From positions 15,031,723-15,095,722 of the forward strand of contig HG738139.1 of the NCBI GenBank assembly GCA_000499405.2: 64,000 nt of DNA, in the 5' to 3' direction. A program made the translations under genes and the position numbers. Below, one piece after another: positions 1 through 10,911 of this stretch (position 1 is the stretch's first letter; each line of letters starts with the position of its first letter). This DNA is from Onchocerca volvulus. Taxonomy: Eukaryota; Nematoda; Chromadorea; Rhabditida; Onchocercidae. The notes under the pieces were generated by a model, which saw nothing but the letters and a program-made list of their open reading frames with translations, did not search any database and had not been told where the DNA came from.

Positions 1-23
1 AAAACTTTTTTGCAAATGTATTA

Positions 24-340
24 ATGACTTCCGTTATGGAATTTCACCACCCGGTACCAGGATCAAACTCACAAACGGCGACAGATCAAATAATTATCAA
101 AGACGGTGCCCGCTTGATTGATGCGACCCGTCTTGGATTCCAGACACCCAGACGGCACCATGGGTGGACAAAATTGGCACCAAACGATCCAAGATTCATT
201 CGTTTGATTTTTTACTTCTTTCGCCCAACCAGGACGACGAGCTGCTATCATCACCGCCACCCCTTTTTTATTATTACGTTATATATATATTTTCATACGT
301 TATTATTGTGCGCAGCGTCTGGGAGACTCCTCACGCTTTA
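24..340. other. GC-rich island of unknown nature
   Basis: This block is close to 50% G+C by eye against roughly 22% around it. Open frames exist on both strands. The plus strand has one from 24 to 479 and one with MDKIGTKRSKIHSF from 164; the minus strand has one at 260-69. Codon texture in the plus-strand frame starting at 164 (QDDELLSSPPP) looks coding over roughly 35 codons. It could be an exon of a gene outside the window, a transposon remnant or a non-coding element. No family is recognised. Confidence 0.3.
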
Positions 341-739
341 TATAGAAAGTAATAAAATACGCCTATTACTTAGTGTCGTGATACACCTTACCCCTACATA
401 TACCAAGTTCCACGACAAGTATTGTAAAATTAATGTTTTTGAAATTGAGGAAATAAAAATATTTCATGTTTCATTTTAACTCTAAACATTACAAAGCTAT
501 TTCTTTTTTGGAAGCTCATTGAACGAAACAATTGATTATACACTATCCTGAACTCGACATTAGTGCAACGCAACTAAATCAAAAAATAAACGAATCACAT
601 TTCTCACAAAGCAAAAAAACAAACGAAAAGCTTGAATTGCTCGCCTTAATTATTTAAAAACATTTACCCATTGGAATGCAACGAGTATCAAAATTTGAAA
701 TCAATGGATAAATATTTAAAAACATGCGCGTATTCGACT

Positions 740-890
740 GCAGCTTTGTGTCAAATTTTCAAAGCAATAGGTTAAGGACTTTCCGCTATTTAAGATTTTG
801 AATATAGTTAATGTGCGTGTTTAGGAACTTAGAAGGTTTAAGATTTTGAACAAACAAACATTGACATTTCTATTTATATAGATTGGCTTT
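740..890. repeat. dispersed repeat, related to 50257-50340
   Basis: Contains TTTCAAAGCAATAGGTTAAG and later ACATTGACATTTCTATTTAT. The same two blocks occur in the same order at 50257-50340. This suggests a degenerate interspersed element. Confidence 0.5.
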
Positions 891-981
891 ATATGGATTA
901 CATTTCATATCGTTTTGAAAATGCTTTACTAATGTACCTATTTGTTAGTGACAAAAAAGTCATGCCGAAATAGACTGACAT

Positions 982-1048
982 GACCTGTGTCATATCAAGT
1001 AAGGAAAAAGATAATTAGAAAAATAATGGTAAAACATTTTTCCAAAAT
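982..1048 (+). repeat. direct repeat, copy 1 of 2
   Basis: A segment of about 67 bp sharing TGTGTCATATCAAGTAAGG and a following AAAACATTTTTCCAAA block with 1335-1402. It looks like an old duplication about 350 bp apart. Confidence 0.8.
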
Positions 1049-1334
1049 ATTTACTGCACTCCAGTGTTTGAATGTTTACATAAAAGTTTATGTGTTTATA
1101 CGTTCTGCATGTTCACATATGTCTAAATACATGTTCATACAGGTTTTAGATGTTTATGCACATGTTTTATACATGTATTTAAATGGTGTAATGTCGATAG
1201 ATTTCAGTGTTTAGATGAAGATAATAAAAAAAAAAAAAAACATTCTTCCATCAGAAATTCAACCAATCGTCTTTTGGATAATCGGACGAAATAGAAAGAT
1301 TAAAATGGTCTATTCATACTGAAAAGATTAATAT

Positions 1335-1402
1335 GATCTGTGTCATATCAAGTAAGGAAAAAGTAATCAGGGAAGAAATGATAAAACATTTTTTCCAAAG
1401 TA
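1335..1402 (+). repeat. direct repeat, copy 2 of 2
   Basis: Matches 982-1048 with a few substitutions and small indels. Confidence 0.8.
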
Positions 1403-3997
1403 ATGCATATTATTGATTTTATATGAAATTTTGTTTCAAATTATCTTATAATCAATAAATTAAAGAATTCTTTTAGAATATTTTTTACAAGAATAAGCAA
1501 TAATTCAATTTGTTTTTCCTTTCTCATTATTAATCATACTGTAATCATGAATCGATTTACTTTCTCAGACAATTGACAACAATTAAATCAGATGTTTCTT
1601 TTACATACATTTTCTTTTAGCTCTTCAAACATAGCTTCTTCATATTTAATATACAAAAATATATTATACATATATGTGAAGTATTTATTTTTATCTAACT
1701 TTTCCTATTACAATATCAAGGATGAACTGAACAGTTGGTATTACTCTATTATTGTCAATACTGAAAACGAATCTTCGAGAAAAATATAGTTTTTGGAAAA
1801 AATAAAAAGAAAAATGACAAGAAAGAAGAAAAAATAGATGTCGATCGGATCTACCAGTAAACTATACCGAATTTTCGATATTTGGACTTAATATTTAGAT
1901 ATCGTAGACTATTTGTTACTATTGAATATTATTTATTATCATTGATACATTAAGGAAGAATTGCGCATAAAGTCTGATTTTTCTAAATTACAAAAACAGT
2001 TTGATATTAAATCTGAAATTCACAAAACTTTAATGAATTTTCAATTTAAATCTATATTTTCAATTCAAATTGATCTTATTCATTCTGTCCGATCGACATG
2101 ATATGATAAGCATATATACAGGTTTAACTGCTTCTCGAACTGCTTATTTTAAGCGCAATTCTATTTCATTCATGAGCAGAATGATTATTAAAGAAGCGAT
2201 TATTATGACTTATTACTATTCAACATGATAGTGATAATTTTTGATAAGCGATCTTTTGTCATAATAATATCTTATTGTTAAAAATTTGAAAAAAATTTAT
2301 AAAATCTCAGTAAAATTCAAAAATAATCCTGTTTCTGGTCTTGGAGTCTTAACCAATGTTACTGCCAATACTTTTTACTAGAATTTATCAAAAATTTTAA
2401 AAAAAAAAGTAAATTTCACATTTAATCTTTCCAGTTTTTAAGCTATTTCTTTTTTTTTTTTCAAGAATGACGAATTTTATCTTTTTTGATATTCTAAAAC
2501 AAGCAAAAAAAAAAATGTTATTTATAGAAATATTTTTAGAATCGAAATCGAATGACGTATGTTATGCTTCATATGATGTTCATAATATTTAAAACAAATT
2601 GCTGTTTGCATTTTTACAGGCAGTTATAAAGAGAAAAAGAAATGTGCAAAATTTTGCTCAAAAATTAAATTTAGAAAGAAAAAAAATTTTAATTGAACTT
2701 CTAGGATAAATACCCTTCGCATTCTTCTATTTATCGCCAATTTTTTTTTTTTTTTTATTATAATTTGAAAAATTCAGTATTCAGCCAAAAAATGATGGAA
2801 TAATTGAACTATGAATTCGGATTTCAAAATATTTTGTTTACAAACTGGGTTTACGAAAATTTAATCATAAGGAATTACCGCGTGAAACCATGTTAGCTTC
2901 TAGATTTTTTATTTTTTTATTTTTTTTTTTTTTGTGTCAATCCAAAAATATTTATTCCGAGCGGTGCTTGCCAAGTGCGATGCATGCAAAAATATCGCAA
3001 TATTTAGCAAATTATACTATTCGGAAAAAATGCTTTCATCCGGAATAGAATTGGCGAGAAAATAAAATGATAATTTAAATGAAAGTTTGCTGCATCTAAT
3101 TCAAAAAGTATGTGTCAAAATCAATCATAAATTTTAATTTTTTGTTATTTATAAAAAAAAAATGAAAATTTGAAAAAAACTTTTAAGATTGGATTTTTGA
3201 ATTAATTGAAATGAATGATTAATTTTCAACATTGGCGAAAAAAATCTAACTTTTCAAAATGTTCAAATAGCAATTTTTTGGCACATAATTCCGATTGGCT
3301 TAAATTAATTGCAGTAATAAAGCTAAGCCAAGATTTTTAGCATACATCCTTGAAGTTTTGCATTTGTTTTCAAATAAATGTACACAAATAGAAAAATGCG
3401 CACCAAATTATTTTACTTCAGCGAAATTAAAAGAATCAAAATTAATTTTTTTTCTTTTAAATCAAGAAAAAAAAAATAAAAATGGAAATAAAATAAGGAA
3501 GCTGTGATCACATAAAGCAAAGCAGTGCATAAGAAATGATAAACACGAATAGTAAAGTATTTCCCAACGTGATAATATAACATAGCGTATGTGCAAATTA
3601 GATTGACGATGCAATAACTAAAAAGGAAGTTAATTTAGGATATATTGATTAATTAGTTAATTAATAAATTCCAATTGATATTGAAGAAAATAAATAATGA
3701 ATTATTATTGATATAATGTAAATCTATAGATATTATTAATACATATATTTCTGTGCATATAGAATGATTAATCTATGCTAAAATGATACAATAATTAATT
3801 TCAGCAACTAATTAATTATATGATTAATAAAATTTGAATGGTGATAAATGAAATTTTTGCATGGATTGTCAAGAAATCGATAGGTAACGATGGATTATGT
3901 AGGAATTAACAGATGGTACATCCTTAATATTAAAATAATTTTAATTAACAATCCACGGTATGTTACTGTTGTTGTTGTTGTTTGTTCTCGCAAAGTT

Positions 3998-4042
3998 TTA
4001 GCTGATGGTATGACTTGAGCGTTGAATATGTGATGCACGTTC
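3998..4042 (-). CDS. ifa: IF gene exon 14: C-terminus and stop
   Basis: Encodes the last 14 residues, [14 protein letters not shown], then TAA at 4000-3998. A short AAC-rich microsatellite follows in the 3' UTR. I see no clear AATAAA close by. Confidence 0.93.
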   Translation of the reverse strand, partial: ERASHIQRSSHTIS

Positions 4043-7000
4043 CTGAAATTAAAAAAAAAATTCTATTATATAACATTTTTAATGTGAAAAAAAAAAAGAA
4101 GAAATTTATTTGAATAAAAATTGAATAAATTAATTAAAATTTGATTAGATATATAATCAATCAAATTTTTATTAATTTTCACCAATTCCTTCCTTTTCAT
4201 TTTCTCAATCTTTTTAAACGCAATTCATTTGAACAATTCAATTTTTTTGATAATCAATTAACTGTTTTATTTATTGAAAATTTAATCAAAAAACATTGAT
4301 CACCTCTCCCTCTTTATTGAAGAGAATTGTTTGTACATTGGAACCAACTCCAAATGAATCTTCAGCATCAAAGACCAATTGATCAGGTGGACTGTAAACT
4401 CCTTGGCCACGAGCCCAAATCTGTAATTAACATATTTTTCCGCTAATGAAACTTTTCGTTTTAGTTGTTGAAATTGGATTCCATGGTGTTGAAGTTTCGT
4501 CATATTTTTTATCGTAATTTGCAAACTACTCCAGAATTTAAAATATTTTGGAATTTTAGATTTCATTCCGAAATTACTTTCTACTCGTATAGTCAACATT
4601 CTATTCATTATTCCAAAATATGGATTTCAAAATCGGAAAATATTCAAATTTCAAAATTTTCAAATTATTGGTTATATAACTAGAAAAAATTGACCTTAAC
4701 CGTTTTTCCAGGTTTTAAAATGAAATCTCTTGGAAAGGTGTATACAACTTCACGTTTGCCATCAATTTTTCTCTTTAACCTCCATTCACCGATTGGTTCC
4801 TCTTTGGAACGATGTGTATTTTCCAGTAAAATGAATTTACCATCAGACGAAGCATCCTGAAATTATACCTAAATAACATCCTGAAATTCACATCAAAGTA
4901 TCATCATGAAATTTCATATCTGAAAACTTCAAGGAAATAATAGAATTTATGTATTCTAACATGCTTAGATCAGTAATAATTTGATATGAGAATTATCGAA
5001 ATTTGAAATTTAAAACAAACTTGAATTTGAAAATCATCTAAAATTTCCTAGGGAACACGGTACAATAACTATAAAATAAAAGAAACCTGTATTGAAACAT
5101 TGCCTTTAGCGGAACGTTGAAACGATGTACGACTGGCTGTTTCACCTTTTAGTACACGAATACTCTCTTAAATTAAAAAATAAGAAATTAAAATTGAAAT
5201 TTGTTAAGAAATATTCTATATTTCTATGTTTTGTAGGCTAAGAAATTTAATTATTAAATAGTATTTCAAATTTAAATTATTTTTAAATCTATTTGAGAAT
5301 AAAAAAAAAAAGAAAGCATATCGGAAAATGCAATAAATTCCATAAATATATCAATAAATAAATATATCAGTAAAAAAAAATATCAATAAAATGATGAATA
5401 TAATTAATGAAGTTAAATTATTACGTTTCTGATATAATAAGCAGCTAATTAATTATTCAAATCCAACATTACCAGATGGAGATTTATAATAAGACATCTT
5501 CTTGGATTCCAAAAAACAAAAAATTCTGTTAAAAGATGGCAAAATTCTGACAATTTTCCGAAAATGATTGTTATAAATTAGTAATTTAAGTTGGAAATGA
5601 TTGTTAATTTAAGATGGTGACAAAAAAAAAGCAATAAAGAAAAGCAAAACAAGTTTTTCATTATATTATTGCACTCAAAAAATTGAAATATTCCTTTTCA
5701 GACAATTTCTGTTTCTATTCCTTTTTCGAACATTATTTGCTCGATAATGTTTCGATTGAATTTTGATCAAATTAAACTTTTGATTTGAAAACCGATGCAA
5801 CAATGTTTATAATTCGAAATTTTTCATTATCAAAAACTTGGACGTTAAAAGTAAATGTTGATTGTCATAAAACTTTCTTTTTCTAAATTTTAACCAAAAT
5901 TTTTGGATAAGAATAATTGCAAAAAAAATTTCAATAGAACGATCTTAATTTCAATTTAGAAAATCCGAAAAATTTTCGGAAGATATCTGCAGTCACAATT
6001 TTCCTTTAAACGATTTATTCAAAAAATCTAAACTATTTTTCTGCTTTTCTTCAAGTTTTGTCAAAAGAAATCAATAATTGAAATTACAAAAAAATTGACG
6101 TTTTAAGAAATGATTTTTGTTCTTTTCAATTTTCCATCAAAAATTTGCTTATTCATGGAATTTGGTAGCAATAAGTGCCAGTCAAGTCATTAATTGTTGA
6201 AGAGATAAGTTGAAATAAATAATCTGAAATAGAAAAACTTATATTTACCGGTTTCGCCAATTTCGCTAAGGCCATGAGTTTTGACAACTTGCTCAACAAG
6301 CTGTCGTAAACCTGCACGATTCTCCTCACCTTCAAGCATTTTTCGATAAATTGCTATTTCAGCATCCAAAGTCTGAAAAAAAGAACGAAAAAATTTGCAA
6401 AAATTAGTAATGAAATGAATAATTTCTCTTTTAAATAAATCGTTTTTTTTAAATCTATTTTTTTTTTTTGTTCATTTCAAGATTTCATCTCTGCATAAAA
6501 GAGATGATAATTACATGTTTCCTTCTTAACTAAATTTGGAATAAAATTTCTATTAATTTAGTAAATTTTTTAATAGAATTATAAGTTTTTTTAATAGATT
6601 CTTTTTTAGCAATATTTCATCTTTTTTTCTTGAAACAAATAACTTTTTTGCTTAGTACTCTATCCTGTAATAGTGTAATTGAAAGAATTTTGCAACTTAA
6701 AATTTTTACGGCATACAAAGTTGAAATTTAAAACCTAAAATTTTAAACAATTCTATTTATTCAATATTAGATTAAATAATAAGCATCTGTGCTTAATTTG
6801 TGATTTTACCGATAATATGCAAATTATAAGTAAAAAACAACAAGTAGGCATGATGTACAGTAAATTTACTGTGTAAAGGTACTGTAACTACCGTAAGAAG
6901 GCAATATCAAAATCTCGCAACCATAAGGATTTGGTAATTTTTATTTCTGGCCAACTTTTCAATTTTCAATATTTCATTAAATAGACAATGATTTTTGAAA

Positions 7001-10000
7001 AATTTTTACTAAAAATGTTTTTTAGGTTAAATTAAAATTTAAAATTTATTGACAAACTTGCTGAAAAATTGAAATTTAAAAAATAAGTCAAAATTTATTG
7101 ACAAACTTGTTTTGTATCCAGAAGCATTTGTAATTCCATCATAAGCGCTTGACATTCTTCCCGCATTTTCCGGATTTGAGCATCACGATCATTCAGGGCA
7201 GCTTCGTAGGATCGTTGATCATCTTCCAGTTGATAATTTAATTCTTGCATTTGTTTTTCCAGTAATGAATTCTGCAATGAAAATTTTTTTTTTCAACTTA
7301 TCTTGAATTTTAAACAAAATATGATGTAATTTCATATCATAACTGATATTTTTTTCCTCTAAATATATTTCAAAACAAATATTTTGCAAGTAAAGGTAAT
7401 CAAATTGTATGATAATTTAAATTTCGTATAAATAATTTCGGTTTATTGATGAATTTAATTTGAAGTTTTTGTCAAAAATAGAAAACATTATAAGTGTGCT
7501 GTTTAAATTTTCAATTTTTTTCATATTTCTCATTTCTCTCATTTTTGTCATTTCATTTCTTTCATTTATATTAGTCATAAATCCTGTAATTTTTTGCATA
7601 AAATTTGATTAATGTTGCAAATTTTATGGAACAAAAATTTGATAAATGAAGAAATGAATCACATCTTTGCTTTTTTAAATTTTGTTTTTTTTTTTTTTTT
7701 TGCTTGAAATATTTCCGGAAAATTCTTCACTTTAAAATTTCACTTTTTATTATTTCGAGCAATAAATCATTTTTTTTCCTTCTCTAACAAATTATACTTT
7801 CTTTTTTCAATAATAATTTCCTTATTTTTGAATCCTTGCAGAAAAAAAAAGATCAAAGATTGATTCATGGCTAAAGATCATTTCGATTAGGACTAATTTG
7901 AAAAAAAAAAAAAAGAGAAAGAAAAAATATTAATTTGTAAAAAAAAGAGAAAATGATAGAACTTACACGTCCTTCAAGATCGGCCAATTTTCCACGAAGA
8001 TCAGAAAGTTGTACACGAAGTCGTTTCACTTCCTCTTTGGCGTAACCTTGTTCCAAATTTTGTCTTGTTGATTGAGTTTGAATTTCTTGAACTTTCAACT
8101 TATACCATGATTCCATATCCGTACGATTCATATTACATATCTATCATAACAAATTTAATTTTATCATTTCACATTTTATTGTAAAATGATAAATTGAAAA
8201 AATAAAAATCATTTAGTAATTTCAGGATGTTACTTAAAATAAAATAGTTTCTTGAAAATTTCAAGGTAAAAAAAAGGAAAAAAAAAAACGAAATTACAAC
8301 ATACTTGATCATATTCAGCACGAATATCACGAATTGCTGATGAAAGCTCATTTTTGAAATATTCACGATTTTCTGATGTTGTATCACGAGCAGCCATAGC
8401 TTGCAATTCACTGATTTCCTGATCATGTACTCGACGCATGAAATCAATCTCTTCTAATAATGTTTGTACCTGATTTTGGAAATCGATCCGATTAAGCGTT
8501 TCTTGATCCAAATTCTAGAAAAATCCGTAAGTTATTTGCAGTTTTGTTTTCCGGAAATACCATATAATACATAGACGATTCTGTTCCGGTCTTTCAATTA
8601 GCAAGTTCTGGATGTTTATGATTAATTATTTCTTATATAACGAGAAAATATTTATCTGTTTGATTTGTTATCAAATCTTTTGCAAATATTCTAAAATTTT
8701 ATCCGAATGATAACAAATATGTCATTTAAAGTTATATTTAAAGATTGAAATTAATTTCAATTTTTGTTTTTCTTACTTAGGATTGAAAATATCAGATGAT
8801 AAATCATTAAGATTTATAGGATCATTCCAAGTTTCACAAATTCCTTAGATGCATTTTACAAACTTTACTTACCGCTCTAGCCTTATTGAGTTCATTGACG
8901 AAATATAAGTTGTCTTTTTTGATGCGACTTACTTCCTCCTCCAGATTACTGACCCGACGTCGCAAAAGGTTAATTTCAGCTTCCAAATTGGATAACTTCA
9001 CCTGTATTATTACTTCTTAGAAACAATAGTCATCTTATTTTGATTATTGTGATTATTTATAAAAGAGAAATGAGAATTGATGATAGTTTATTTTTTCGTA
9101 TAAATTTCTTTGTTTGATATTATGATAACTGATTTCATGTCATAGATTTATTGATATCACATTGCAGGAAATTCATATAAAGTGGTAATAAATGATAATT
9201 ATCAACAGCTTGAAGATAGTCATCAATGATGATAGTGACTATTGATTAGATAGAAATAAAATTTAATTGTAATAAATGATTATTAATATATAATAATTAT
9301 TTATATTATTGATACATTACTTTTTCATGCTTTCGCTATTTTTTAATTAATAAGTGTGAATTATCATTAAATCCTAAAATCCAGAAATCCGGAACTTACC
9401 AATAAGTCATCAATGACTTCTCGATCAGCTTGATGTGCTTTTAATGCCTCATCATATCTGTAAATTGACAAAAAAACAAAATCTTTTTTCTTTTTCTGAT
9501 AAAAAAAATAATTTCATAAAATTGGAATTTTTCTATTAACACTGAAAACGCTTCATTGAATAATTTTTGATGTTACCGTTTTTTGTATTCTTCTAATTCA
9601 TCAATCAATTTGCGAATTCGCTTTTCCAAATCTTCGCGTTCGTTGTTCGTATCGTCTATTATTTTCCTTGCTTCCTAAAAAATACAAATAAATAAAACAG
9701 ATATATTGGTAAGTAATGCGGAACCAATTTTTTGGAAAAAAAAAAGTTTGAAGATGAGTCATTTTGGATTTATTTTGAAAAAAGCAGATAATAAATAATA
9801 GAAAAGACAATAAAATCCTAATAAAACTATTTATTTCATCAGATAAGTACATATTAGCAGCTCATATGAATTTTTTTAAATTGATACTCAATAATTAGTT
9901 AATTTTTAATTAACTTTTAATATGCATTCAAATTTTTAAAAATTTAAAATTTTGATGAAATAAAAATGAAAGTTTTTAAAATTTTATTTGAAATTCTATA

Positions 10001-10900
10001 CCTGTAATTCGCTTTCATACATCGTACGAACATTTACAGAATCTTTACCCCAACGACTACGTAATAAGTTCAAATCGGCGGCTAATTTACGATTCTGTGC
10101 TTCAAGAAAGCGTACCTGAAGAGAATTTTTTTTTGTTTTCTATTTTCTTATTCTCACAAATTAATTTATTTGTTTATTTTTGTTTGTTTACTTATTTTTT
10201 CGAATTATTTATTTATTTACCAATATCTTCGGTTATTTATTTATTCGACTTTATTGCTTATTGATTGATCAAAATATCTACTTTTTCAATATAGGAAGCA
10301 AGACGATCATTCAGATCACTCATTTCCTTCTTTTCCCGTTCACGTGTATCACGAATTGCCGATGCAGCATTTTGTCCAAATGGTGACAAACCACTACTAT
10401 GCAATGATGTTGAGCCAAATTCCGTTACGGTTTTCAGAATTCTGCCACCGGTTGCTTCAAAATTACAGATTATAAGCAAAAAATCGAAATTTACTTTCAT
10501 ATCGCAAAAATTTATGTCGCATAATTCATGTCGCAAAATTTCATCCAAAATTTTGAATTTTTATTTAAATAGATTACGCAAAAAAAATATCCACAATTAC
10601 GGATCCACGATTAAATCATTTCTTTTTGAAAATTCATCAATTAAATCATATTCAAAAGCATACTTTGAATTTATAAAAAAAAGAAAAAAATTACAGAAGT
10701 CGATGAACTTACGGTAACAGTATTAATTTTAAAATTTAAAAGAAATTTGCAAATTTTTGCAGCATTTTTTTTTTTTTTTGTGAAACTTACATGTTGTAAT
10801 ACCGTAAGTTGGACTAGACATCGGTCCAGCAGTTCGACTAAAAGCTGGTCGAGCAGAAATTGTACTTCTGTAATCCGAAACCGAAATTTCATCCATATTG
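3998..10900 (-). CDS. ifa: cytoplasmic intermediate filament protein, nematode IF-A type (complete, 14 coding exons)
   Basis: The product is a 584-residue protein that assembles into cytoplasmic 10-nm filaments; in nematodes such filaments support epidermis, pharynx and attachment structures. Coding exons in transcript order are 10896-10791, 10454-10282, 10115-10002, 9674-9577, 9457-9400, 9001-8873, 8514-8305, 8140-7967, 7271-7107, 6372-6249, 5166-5087, 4856-4695, 4420-4304 and 4042-3998. They sum to 1755 nt and every phase matches. The head is residues 1 to about 72. Coil 1A carries the start motif [12 protein letters not shown] near 82-94, coil 1B is long and lamin-like, and the rod ends with [13 protein letters not shown] near 414-426. 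A lamin-tail domain covers about 460-570. The coil 1A and linker sequence ([18 protein letters not shown]) fits class A better than class B, which I recall having a DRLGNYIDRV-type coil 1A. Which ifa paralogue it is cannot be settled here. Nothing looks broken. Confidence 0.96.
4304..4420 (-). CDS. ifa: IF gene exon 13: lamin-tail domain, second half
   Basis: Encodes residues 532-570, from [20 protein letters not shown] to [11 protein letters not shown]. The WARGQG and D-x-FGVGSNV elements are typical of the lamin-tail fold. Phase 0. Confidence 0.95.
4695..4856 (-). CDS. ifa: IF gene exon 12: lamin-tail domain, first half
   Basis: Encodes residues 478-531, including [20 protein letters not shown] and [18 protein letters not shown]. 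This is the immunoglobulin-fold tail shared with nuclear lamins. Phase 0. Confidence 0.95.
5087..5166 (-). CDS. ifa: IF gene exon 11: rod-tail link
   Basis: Encodes the end of Glu451 and residues 452-477 ([20 protein letters not shown] and onward). This leads into the lamin-tail domain. The acceptor is TTTAAG, slightly off consensus, but the phase is exact. Confidence 0.92.
6249..6372 (-). CDS. ifa: IF gene exon 10: rod-end consensus
   Basis: Encodes residues 410-450 plus one base. It carries [20 protein letters not shown], the helix-termination motif that defines intermediate filament proteins. The first tail residues ([17 protein letters not shown]) follow. Confidence 0.97.
7107..7271 (-). 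CDS. ifa: IF gene exon 9: coil 2
   Basis: Encodes residues 355-409, from [20 protein letters not shown] to [11 protein letters not shown], the near-invariant distal coil 2. Phase 0; donor GTTTGT. Confidence 0.96.
7967..8140 (-). CDS. ifa: IF gene exon 8: coil 2
   Basis: Encodes residues 297-354, beginning [20 protein letters not shown] and ending [12 protein letters not shown]. The conserved [20 protein letters not shown] segment is intact. Acceptor TAG, donor GTAAGT. Confidence 0.96.
8305..8514 (-). CDS. ifa: IF gene exon 7: coil 2, N-terminal part
   Basis: Encodes residues 227-296. It contains [20 protein letters not shown], the conserved L12/coil 2 entry, and [20 protein letters not shown]. 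Phase 0; donor GTATGT. Confidence 0.96.
8873..9001 (-). CDS. ifa: IF gene exon 6: end of coil 1B
   Basis: Encodes residues 184-226, beginning [16 protein letters not shown]. It includes the additional heptads of lamin-type coil 1B found in invertebrate filaments. Phase 0 at both ends; donor GTAAGT. Confidence 0.94.
9400..9457 (-). CDS. ifa: IF gene exon 5: coil 1B
   Basis: A 58-nt exon for residues 165-183 ([19 protein letters not shown]), bounded by TTTACAG and GTAAGT. It completes Arg164 with its first base. Confidence 0.94.
9577..9674 (-). CDS. ifa: IF gene exon 4: coil 1B
   Basis: Encodes residues 132-163 plus two bases of Arg164. Charged heptad sequence [20 protein letters not shown]. 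Acceptor TTTTTTAG, donor GTAACA. Confidence 0.94.
10002..10115 (-). CDS. ifa: IF gene exon 3: linker L1 and start of coil 1B
   Basis: Encodes residues 94-131, beginning [20 protein letters not shown] and including the family motif RWGKDS. Phase 0 at both ends; donor GTATAG. Confidence 0.95.
10282..10454 (-). CDS. ifa: IF gene exon 2: end of head and coil 1A
   Basis: Encodes residues 36-93. It starts from a weaker acceptor (TTTTGAAG) with two bases that complete a Ser codon. It contains [15 protein letters not shown] and then the helix-initiation segment [20 protein letters not shown], which is highly conserved in the family. It ends phase 0 at GTAGAT. Confidence 0.95.
10791..10900 (-). CDS. 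ifa: IF gene exon 1: start codon and head domain
   Basis: ATG is at 10896-10894. The exon encodes residues 1-35, beginning [19 protein letters not shown], a Ser/Thr/Arg-rich non-helical head. It ends with one base of a codon at a consensus GTAAGT donor. Only four bases (CAAT) separate the ATG from the upstream TTTTTTCCAG acceptor, which decides the start. Confidence 0.93.
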
Positions 10901-10911
10901 CTGGAAAAAAC
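10901..10911 (-). promoter_or_regulatory. probable spliced-leader trans-splice acceptor
   Basis: On the minus strand a pyrimidine run ends in CAG, and the mRNA body begins four bases before the ATG. Nematode mRNAs commonly receive a 22-nt spliced leader at such sites. A cis-spliced upstream untranslated exon would look the same, so this is inference. Confidence 0.6.

Larger units (their letters stand above)
1..3997. other. 3' flank of the IF gene, no supported gene
   Basis: Beyond the GC-rich island and repeats listed separately, this stretch is A/T-rich sequence with homopolymer runs and stop codons in all frames. The transcript end of the IF gene must lie in its upper part, but I cannot place the poly(A) site. 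Confidence 0.6.
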
